A stretch of 64,000 nucleotides of DNA from CAZRXG01 sp964603985 (lineage in GTDB: Bacteria; Chloroflexota; Anaerolineae; Aggregatilineales; UBA3940), in assembly GCA_964603985.1 (NCBI GenBank), contig CAZRXG010000016.1, forward strand, positions 16,941 through 80,940, in the 5' to 3' direction. Positions 58,174 to 64,000 of this stretch are shown here, piece after piece. The notes beneath the pieces were generated by a model. It searched no databases, had not been told where the DNA came from, and saw only the letters and a list, made by a program, of their open reading frames with translations. Each line of letters starts with the position of its first letter. Within the stretch, counting starts at the first letter, position 1. Position numbers and translations under genes: made by a program.

Positions 58174-58232
58174 CACCCTCCTTAATTGACTGAGGTCAGC
58201 CGTGGGCCGCCACACCGCCGCCCACGGTTTTT
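58162..58232 (+). promoter_or_regulatory. Attenuator: leader hairpin and intrinsic terminator
   Basis: GCTGACC (58162-58168, last sense codons of the leader) pairs with GGTCAGC (58194-58200). Then CCGTGGGC (58200-58207) and GCCCACGG (58220-58227) make an intrinsic terminator with TTTTT (58228-58232). The terminator's left arm can also pair with GCCCAC (58135-58140) inside the leader ORF, and its right arm with GTGGGCGG (58264-58271) downstream. These give alternative folds that could switch readthrough into the GNAT gene. Confidence 0.65.
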
Positions 58233-58373
58233 CTTTCCAGCGATCTTCATGGCTCCCATAGCTGTGGGCGGAGGTCGGCATCGCTGCCGTTACCGCAGGC
58301 ACAAATGTTGTAACTTGCCCGGACGCCGTTCAGCACGTCGGGCTTCAGGAGCCAGCCAAAGGAGATCGCAATC

Positions 58374-59402
58374 ATGCTAGGCCACCTGCTGAACAAACAA
58401 CAACCTGAGATAGTACGCCCCGACCTGCCGCAGGCCGTGCCGGGGTTGGTCTTCCGCGCCTGCCAGGGCGAGGCCGACTACCCGGCTATGGCAGCCGTCG
58501 TCGAAAGCTGCCGGGAGTGGGACCAGCTCGACCCGCACTCGCTGGCCGAGGCCATCCCCAACGCCGGGGACCTGGCCCGCGCCCTGACCCCGGCCCGCTA
58601 CCACGATGGACACAAGAACGTCCTGGTCGCCGAGGTGGATGGCGCCGTCGTGGGTTACAACATCATCAACTGGTGGGTCGAGAAAGCCCACGTCCCGGTG
58701 TACCACCACCGTGGATACCTGACCCCGGAGTGGCGCGGGAAGGGCATCGGCACCGCGATGCTTCACCGGGTCGAGGCGCGCATCCGCAGGCTTGCATCCG
58801 TGCATCCCCGGGGCATCTGCGCAGTCATCAACACCAGCGCGAGCAGCACCGAGAAAGAGACGACCCGGCTGCTGCTCCACGAGGGGTACTTCCCGGTCCA
58901 GGTCTTCAGCGAGATGGCGCTCGATCTGGCCCACCACATCCCCAACGTTTACCTGCCGCACGGCTTCGAGCTGCGGCCCGTCCGGGCCGGTGACTGCCGG
59001 GCGGCCTGGGAGATCGGACGGGCGGCCCGCGCGCGAGGGCAGGGACTCATGGCAGCGCCCGAAGACGAGTACCGGGCCTTACAGGACCGCCCCACCTTCG
59101 ACCCGGCGCTGTGGCGGGTTGCCTGGGCCGGTGACGAGATCGCCGGGGTGGTGCTGTGCGAGCTGTCCGGCGACGTGGGTCTGGTGACGGACGTGTGCAT
59201 CTGCCTGTCCTGGCGGGGTCACGGTCTGGCCCGCGCCATCCTGCTGCACGCGCTGCACGGTCTGAAGGCGCGCGGCGCGGCGCAGGCCCGCCTGATCGCC
59301 GACGCGGGCGCGGCGCTCACCGGCGACACGCTCTACGCCAGTGTGGGGTTCCGGGCGCTCAAGCAGTACACCCGCTACCGCAAGCCGCTCAACCCGGCCT
59401 GA
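58374..59402 (+). CDS. Tandem GNAT acetyltransferase (two GNAT domains), 342 aa
   Basis: AAAGGAGATC lies before ATG 58374. Domain 1 (about 25-180) has the acetyl-CoA motif Arg-Gly-Lys-Gly-Ile-Gly-Thr-Ala and S-S-T-E-K-E-T-T-R-L-L-L-H-E-G-Y. Domain 2 (about 195-335) has Trp-Arg-Gly-His-Gly-Leu-Ala-Arg-Ala-Ile and D-T-L-Y-A-S-V-G-F. This two-domain build resembles mycothiol synthase-like and related enzymes. The real substrate is unknown; a detoxifying role fits the attenuator in front. It has its own terminator at 59433. Confidence 0.85.
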   Translation: MLGHLLNKQQPEIVRPDLPQAVPGLVFRACQGEADYPAMAAVVESCREWDQLDPHSLAEAIPNAGDLARALTPARYHDGHKNVLVAEVDGAVVGYNIINWWVEKAHVPVYHHRGYLTPEWRGKGIGTAMLHRVEARIRRLASVHPRGICAVINTSASSTEKETTRLLLHEGYFPVQVFSEMALDLAHHIPNVYLPHGFELRPVRAGDCRAAWEIGRAARARGQGLMAAPEDEYRALQDRPTFDPALWRVAWAGDEIAGVVLCELSGDVGLVTDVCICLSWRGHGLARAILLHALHGLKARGAAQARLIADAGAALTGDTLYASVGFRALKQYTRYRKPLNPA

Positions 59403-59432
59403 CGCCGGGGATAGGGCCGGTAAAACGCCGTC

Positions 59433-59466
59433 GGGGGCACGACCATCGTGCCCCCGTTTCTTCTTC
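59433..59466 (+). terminator. Intrinsic terminator of the tandem GNAT gene
   Basis: GGGGGCACG (59433-59441) and CGTGCCCCC (59447-59455) with loop ACCAT, then GTTTCTTCTTCT. Confidence 0.85.
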
Positions 59467-59611
59467 TAAATCGGCACTGGAGTCTCGCGTTTCTTGAGGC
59501 AAATTGGCGAACTCCAGTATCCCCTGATCATTTGTCAGGGATTTGGCAAGTTGTATGTTGTCGGTGGTTGGTTCTTGGTGATGTGAAACTTGTGAGCAGC
59601 GGCGCGGGGCC

Positions 59612-61526
59612 TTATTGCGATTCGCGATATTTCCTGAGGGTGGCTAAGGCTTCGGGTGTGTCGATTTTTTCGAGGGCTTTGGCGGCGGCGTTCCGCACCC
59701 GCCAATTCTCATCGCGCAGGGCGGCAACCAGGGGTTTGAGGGCGGCGGGGTTACCGATCAGACCAAGAGCTTCGGCGGCTAAGATGCGCACCCACTTATC
59801 TTCATCGGTCAGGGCGGCAATCAGCGGCTCTAGGGTGGCAGGGCTTCCGATCCAGCCCAGCGCTTTGGCGGCGGAACGCCGCACCCCCTTATCTCTATCG
59901 CGCAGGGCGGCAATCAGCGGCTCTAGGGCGGCATGGTTTCCGATCTGGCCCAGCGCAGAGGCCGCGGCTTCCCGCACCCACCAATCTTTATCGCACAGGG
60001 CAGCTAGTAACGGCTCAGGGGCGGCATCCCCGATCTGACCCAGCGCTTTGGCGGCGGAACGCCGCACAAACACGTTTTTGTTGCGCAAGGCGGCAATCAG
60101 CGGCTCTAGGGCGGCATGGTTTCCGATCTGGCCCAGCGCAGAGNNNNNNNNNNNNNNNNNNNNNNNNNNNNNNNNNNNNNNNNNNNNNNNNNNNNNNNNN
60201 NNNNNNNNNNNNNNNNNNNNNNNNNNNNNNNNNNNNNNNNNNNGCCGCGGCTTCCCGCACCCCCGCATTTTCATCGGTCAGGGCAGCTAGCAACGGCTCA
60301 AGGGCAGCAGCATCTCCGATCTGGCCCAGCGCTTTGGCGGCTTCACTTCGCACCCGCCACTCTTCATCAGTCAGGGCATCTAAGAGCGGCTCTAGGGCGG
60401 CGGCGTCTCCGATCTGGCCCAGCGCTTTGGCGGCGGCATGCCGCACCCATGCATCTTCATCACGCAGGGCGGCAATCAGCGGCCCCACGCTGGCGGGGTC
60501 TCCGATCTGGCCCAGCGCTTCAGCAGCATCACTCCGTAGCGGCATATCCTCATCGATCAGGGCGGCAAAGAGCGGCTTAAGAGCGGCGGGGTTTCCGATC
60601 TGGCCCAGCGCTATGGCGGCGGTATGCCGCACCGTACCAGTTTCATCACGCAGGGCGGCAATCAGCGGCTCAAAGGCAGCAGGGTCTCCAATCTGGCCCA
60701 GCGCTTCGGTGGCGCTACGCCGCACATCCGCATTTTCATCACGCATGGCGGCTAAGAGCGACTCAAGGGCGGCTGCGTCTCCAATATGGCCCAGCGCTAT
60801 GGCGGCGGTATGCCGCACCCATGCATCTTCATCACGCAGGGCAGCAATCAGCGGCCCGACAGCAGCGGCGAGGCCGATCGTGCCCAGCGCCCCGGTGGCG
60901 ACTGCCCGCACCCGCGAATTTTCATCGCGCAGGGCATCTATGAGCGGCCCTAGGGCGGCGGGGTCTCCGATCTCGCCCAGCGCTATGGCGGCGTGGTGTC
61001 GCACCTCCGCATTTTCATCGCCCAGAGCGGCGATCAGGCGATCTACAGCGGCAGGGTCTCCGATCTGGCCCAGCGCTTCGGCAACCTTACTCCGCACCCC
61101 CGCATTTTTATCGGTCAGGGCAGCAATTAGCGGCTGCACAGCAGTGGGGTCTCCGATCTGGCCCAGCGCATAGGCGGCGCGACCCTGCACCTCCACATCT
61201 TCATTGGTCAAGGCGGCAATCAGTGGCCCTACGGCAGCGTCCCCGATCTTGCCCAGCGCATAGACGGTGACTGTCCGCACCCGCGAATCTTCATCGCGCA
61301 GGGCGGCTGCCAGCGACCCGACGGCGGCAGCGTCTCCGATCTCGCCCAGCGCTGTGGCGGCCTCACGCCGCACCTCCGCATCTTCATCGGTCAGGGCGTC
61401 GATCAGTGGCTCGAAGGCAGCGCTGCCGATATTGCCCAGCGTCCGGGCGGCCCGGCGGCGCACATCAATATCGGCGTCTTTGTCGCGCAAAGTGGCAATT
61501 AGTGATTCAACTGTTGGCTGATTCAT
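59612..61526 (-). CDS. HEAT-repeat protein made almost entirely of 31-residue repeats (gap inside), about 604 aa if the gap is closed
   Basis: ATG 61526 starts M-N-Q-P-T-V-E-S-L-I-A-T-L-R-D-K-D. The rest is about 19 near-identical HEAT repeats of 31 residues: A-A-x-A-L-G-Q-I-G-D-P-A-A-L-E-P-L-I-A-A-L, then R-D-E-x-x-x-V-R. DNA repeats are highly similar, so the assembler probably failed here. A run of 100 Ns (60144-60243) changes the frame, but deleting the Ns restores it and gives a 93-base spacing between neighbouring repeats. Scaffold function is inferred; partners are unknown. It faces the GNAT gene. Confidence 0.87.
60144..60243. other. Scaffold gap of 100 N in the HEAT gene
   Basis: The bases before (ending GCGCAGAG) and after (GCCGCGGCTTCCCGCACCC) join exactly as in the intact repeat at 59949-59980. 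The spacing of the GCCCAGCGC word across the gap is 193 bases, which is 93 without the Ns. The 100 is therefore a placeholder and the true gap is zero or a multiple of 93 bases. Confidence 0.85.
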
Positions 61527-61634
61527 GCCGCTCGACAAGTGTCAGCTCAAGCATCACAACCAGCGTTTCAAGCACAGGCGGTACACGCGAGTGAGTGTCA
61601 CCGCCGCGGCAGCCAGGCCGCCCCGTCTACGCGT

Positions 61635-63569
61635 CTACTGCGAGGGCAGTGTGACCTTGGCATTCGTGCCGTAAAACCGGCCCCCGTTCCCGTTCTCCGT
61701 GTACCACATCCACAGCAGCCCCGTTTCGGCGTCGAAGTAGAGGATCGGCGCGTTCTGCGAGAGGGCGAACGGTGCCCAGTCGGGGATGGGGATGTAGGTC
61801 AACCGCTCCCAGTTCACCCTATCGAACGACGCCACCATCCCGATCTTGAAATTCTCCCCCTGCGATCCCAGGAAGCCGGTGTAGGCCATCAGCCACAGGC
61901 CGTCGTGGTAGACGACGCTGGGCAGTTCCACCTCCGTGCCCTCGAAGGTAGCAATGTCGGGCCGGGGCGAGAGCAGCGGGTTGCCCGCGCAGGGCGTCCA
62001 GTTGATCCCGTCGCTGCTGGTCTGGCAGCCGATCCTGCGCTCGAAGTCGGGTTGCAGGCCGGTGCCCGCGTAGAACAGGTAATACGTCCCGCCGACCTTG
62101 ACCACGTCCGGCCCGTCGATGCGCTCCTCGTCCCAGGAGCCGGGCTGGCCGTGCGTGAGCACCGGGCCGGTGGTCGCCCGCGTCCAGTTGATCCCGTCGC
62201 TGCTGGTCGCGTAGCCAAACCCCATCGAGTATTTGCCAGAAGAGGAGTCGTTGCCCAGGTACCACATCTGGAACTGGCCGGTGGCGGGGTCGTACAGCAC
62301 ACTCGGCTGGAGGACCTTGCCCGAATCCCAGGTCGTGAACGGCCCCCGCTCGAAGACCGGCGCGTTCTGCTTGCGCACCCAGGTGCGACCGTCGGTGCTG
62401 GTCGCCAGCCCGATGGCCGCCTCGCCATCCTCGTCGCCTCCCGTGTAGTACAGCCAGAACTCGTCCCCCACGCGGATCACGTCGCTGCCGCGGATCACTT
62501 CCCCGTCCCACGCATCGCTGTCGGTACTGGGAACCAGCCCCGGCGACGCGCCCGCGTTCACCGGCTCAAACTCCTCGATCACCAGGCCCGCGTCCAACGG
62601 CGAGGCGGGCGCTTCCTCGGCGGGCTTGGAGCAGTAAGCAAAGGCATCATCGACGTAGCTGTAGTTGTTCTTGAACGGCCACAGCCGCATATTTTCGATG
62701 AAGACGGTGGCGCTGTCGCTGGTGGCAGTGAAGGTCAGGCTGATGCGGGCGTACTGGTCGTAGATACCATCCTCGTACCCGAAGCTCCGGCTGTTCACCA
62801 TGCCATCGGCCCAGGCGTAGTTGCCGCCCTCCGGGTCGACGCGCACGTACCACGTCGAGTTGGCGCGATCGTCCTCGGTCTTCAGGTCGGATTCCGACGG
62901 GTCGGCATCCTCCGCCGCGCTGCTCCACGACTGCACCCAGGCACCCACCTCGCACAGCTCGCCGGGGCGGGTGGGGAAGGTCTGGTAAACACCGGCCCGG
63001 CACACCTGGTACGAGCAGAACCACATCTGTGCCTGCGTGCCCCGGCGGACGCGCGCGCTTTCCCCGATCACGTCGAAGTCCGGTCTAACGAGCTTCAGGT
63101 CCGGCTCGTTGCCGCTGCCGTGACGCGTCGCCCGGCACTCCGTAGAGGTGTACGGTTTCGCGCAGTAGAACGGATCCCACTCCGCAACCACCATCACCGT
63201 GTCGAACCCGGCCCGCTCCGCCGCTCCCTCAAAGCCGGAGTTAAGCAGGCGGTTGGGGGGGTGCGGCGTGGGGGGCGGGACGGAAGTCGGCACGGTGCGC
63301 ACCACGGTCGGGCTGACCGGTGTGGGAAACTTGATCGGCGTCGGCGGGAGCATCTCACCCTGGGTGGGCGTCGGCGTGATGCTCGGCGGCGGCGGCGATT
63401 CACTGGGCGGCAGGGCGGTGGGCGACATCGTCGCGGTGACAGGCGGCTCCGTCGGAACGGGCGGCGGCGAGGGCGTGCCCGCCGCGACCGGCGTACCCGA
63501 CACGGCGCAGCCCGTGACCAGGACGGCAGTTACAACCAGCAGTGTGACGATGCAAATCGAACGGTTCAT
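61635..63569 (-). CDS. Lipoprotein with Pro-rich linker and GH43/GH32-like five-bladed beta-propeller, 644 aa
   Basis: ATG 63569 begins a type II signal peptide with lipobox Leu-Val-Thr-Gly-Cys (Cys21). A Pro/Thr/Ser-rich linker follows to about residue 105, then a beta-sandwich (about 105-320) with N-S-G-F-E-G at its start, which is typical of carbohydrate-binding modules. Residues about 350-640 are a propeller with repeated D-x-x-x-W-x-x-x-x-G-P-V and Y-Y-L-F-Y-A-G-T / F-W-L-Y-Y-T-G-G / M-W-Y-L-G strands, each followed by S-x-D-G-x-x-W. These are GH43/GH32/GH130-like features, but the catalytic acids are not certain. It is probably a surface glycan-binding or hydrolysing protein. Confidence 0.85.
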   Translation of the reverse strand: MNRSICIVTLLVVTAVLVTGCAVSGTPVAAGTPSPPPVPTEPPVTATMSPTALPPSESPPPPSITPTPTQGEMLPPTPIKFPTPVSPTVVRTVPTSVPPPTPHPPNRLLNSGFEGAAERAGFDTVMVVAEWDPFYCAKPYTSTECRATRHGSGNEPDLKLVRPDFDVIGESARVRRGTQAQMWFCSYQVCRAGVYQTFPTRPGELCEVGAWVQSWSSAAEDADPSESDLKTEDDRANSTWYVRVDPEGGNYAWADGMVNSRSFGYEDGIYDQYARISLTFTATSDSATVFIENMRLWPFKNNYSYVDDAFAYCSKPAEEAPASPLDAGLVIEEFEPVNAGASPGLVPSTDSDAWDGEVIRGSDVIRVGDEFWLYYTGGDEDGEAAIGLATSTDGRTWVRKQNAPVFERGPFTTWDSGKVLQPSVLYDPATGQFQMWYLGNDSSSGKYSMGFGYATSSDGINWTRATTGPVLTHGQPGSWDEERIDGPDVVKVGGTYYLFYAGTGLQPDFERRIGCQTSSDGINWTPCAGNPLLSPRPDIATFEGTEVELPSVVYHDGLWLMAYTGFLGSQGENFKIGMVASFDRVNWERLTYIPIPDWAPFALSQNAPILYFDAETGLLWMWYTENGNGGRFYGTNAKVTLPSQ

Positions 63570-63939
63570 GTCAAACTCAAGGCAACTTTCTGCTATCAAT
63601 TCAGGCGGGGGCATCATAGCAGATCAGAACGTCTTCCGCCAGTAGATTTACCCGGCCTGGTGGCGGTGGCTCTGGCACTCCATTTTTGGGATCTTTGTTA
63701 ATTCCCCGGTCGAGTTTTTTGTAACAGCCGCGATGTGTTGTATAATAAGCGCGCCGGTTTCTTGCGCCTGGCACCCATTCCGTCCGTTCTAAGGGAAAAA
63801 CCGCCGAAAGGAGGCACAATCGACCGAGACGAGACTCTCAACGTGTCCTCTACCAAAGAAAGACCATTTACACATCTTACACACCGCGCTCATACATCGA
63901 CCTAATTTGGAGACACGAGGATCAAAGAGGAGAGATGTC
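63570..63939. other. Divergent intergenic region and long leader
   Basis: There is no gene in 370 bases. A plus-strand promoter lies at 63719-63746, giving a leader of about 190 bases before GTG 63940. That leader has CCGCCGAAAGGAGGCAC (63802-63818), which looks like a second ribosome-binding site without a matching ORF. No clear promoter for the lipoprotein gene is seen. Confidence 0.45.
63719..63746 (+). promoter_or_regulatory. Promoter for the exported-protein gene
   Basis: TTGTAA (63719-63724), 16 bases, perfect TATAAT (63741-63746). Confidence 0.55.
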
Positions 63940-64000
63940 GTGAAAACCTCCCGCGTTTCACTGTTACGTTTGAGTATTCTACTTCTTTCACTGCTCCTTT
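63940..64000 (+). CDS. Start of an exported protein (cut by window end)
   Basis: GTG 63940 has AGAGGAGAG 7 bases before it. The 20 visible codons encode a signal peptide: Met-Lys-Thr-Ser-Arg-Val-Ser-Leu-Leu-Arg and then a Leu/Ser-rich hydrophobic stretch. A nearby ATG at 63934 runs into a stop at once. The function cannot be told from the part seen. The long leader and strong promoter suggest a well-expressed gene, perhaps a solute-binding protein. Confidence 0.65.
   Translation, partial: MKTSRVSLLRLSILLLSLLL

Noticed and set aside
59650..61500. CRISPR-like or minisatellite array with 93-base period
   Set aside because: The period is the 31-codon HEAT repeat; the frame is open throughout apart from the N gap.
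61539..63701. Plus-strand open frame of 720 codons opposite the propeller lipoprotein
   Set aside because: Antisense shadow with Arg/Gly/Val/His-rich composition and no motif; the minus frame has a signal peptide and propeller repeats.

Overview
The window is high-GC DNA (two N gaps, 25471-25480 and 60144-60243) with the gene style of a filamentous or Anaerolineae-like member of the Chloroflexota, probably from a metagenome assembly. That placement is inference. It rests on many-GAF-domain sensor kinases, Ser/Thr kinases with extracytoplasmic tails, FHA, HEAT, pentapeptide and TPR-CHAT proteins, lipoproteins with Pro/Thr-rich linkers, and typical intergenic repeats. No rRNA, tRNA, CRISPR array or prophage was found. 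One decayed IS transposase tail is present (1253-1633).

Layout. 1-2.9 kb: the end of a histidine kinase, a hypothetical gene, a SnoaL-like protein, the transposase remnant and an alpha/beta-hydrolase whose nucleophile is replaced by Ala. 3-13.1 kb: two very large membrane histidine kinases (three and seven GAF domains by my reading), the second overlapping an upstream Era-like/DUF697 GTPase gene. 13.3-17.1 kb: VanZ-like and OsmC genes, an FHA-linked protein kinase with lost catalytic residues, and a HAMP receptor without an output domain. 17.1-21.5 kb: a zone of duplication with two tandem FxLYD-like lipoproteins (each with its own terminator), a pentapeptide-repeat membrane protein, and a 23-codon relic of a second pentapeptide gene.

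21.6-27.6 kb is an iron block, all on the minus strand: feoA-feoB-feoC-like-sufC-sufB/D-dtxR. A palindrome of DtxR-box type lies just downstream of the feoA -10 box, and sufC has its own consensus promoter. Together they describe ferrous iron uptake, Fe-S cluster assembly and a metalloregulator that probably controls both. feoB is broken in the assembly by a gap plus about 200 bp of foreign sequence.

27.7-43.4 kb: a URO-D-family protein, dodecin, an active-looking membrane Ser/Thr kinase with a duplicated sensor domain, a GT39-like glycosyltransferase, a LysE exporter, a TPR-CHAT protease, a radical SAM protein, an FHA-GAF histidine kinase and a TPR/zinc-ribbon protein. 43.5-53.3 kb: a GNAT-GNAT-GH1 operon, a HEAT protein with a recent internal duplication, a zinc-ribbon/LexA-type winged-helix protein, a second radical SAM protein, a CAP-LysM surface protein and a lone OppC-like permease. 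53.3-64 kb: a nested palindromic repeat, a membrane EEP-family hydrolase, two more HEAT proteins, a DUF92 protein, a tandem GNAT protein behind a leader-peptide/terminator region, a beta-propeller lipoprotein, and the start of an exported protein.

The most unusual item is the 58.0-58.37 kb leader. It has a near-consensus promoter, a 32-codon ORF with a good ribosome-binding site, and competing hairpins ending in an intrinsic terminator, all ahead of the tandem acetyltransferase gene. It looks like an attenuator of a kind I do not recognise.
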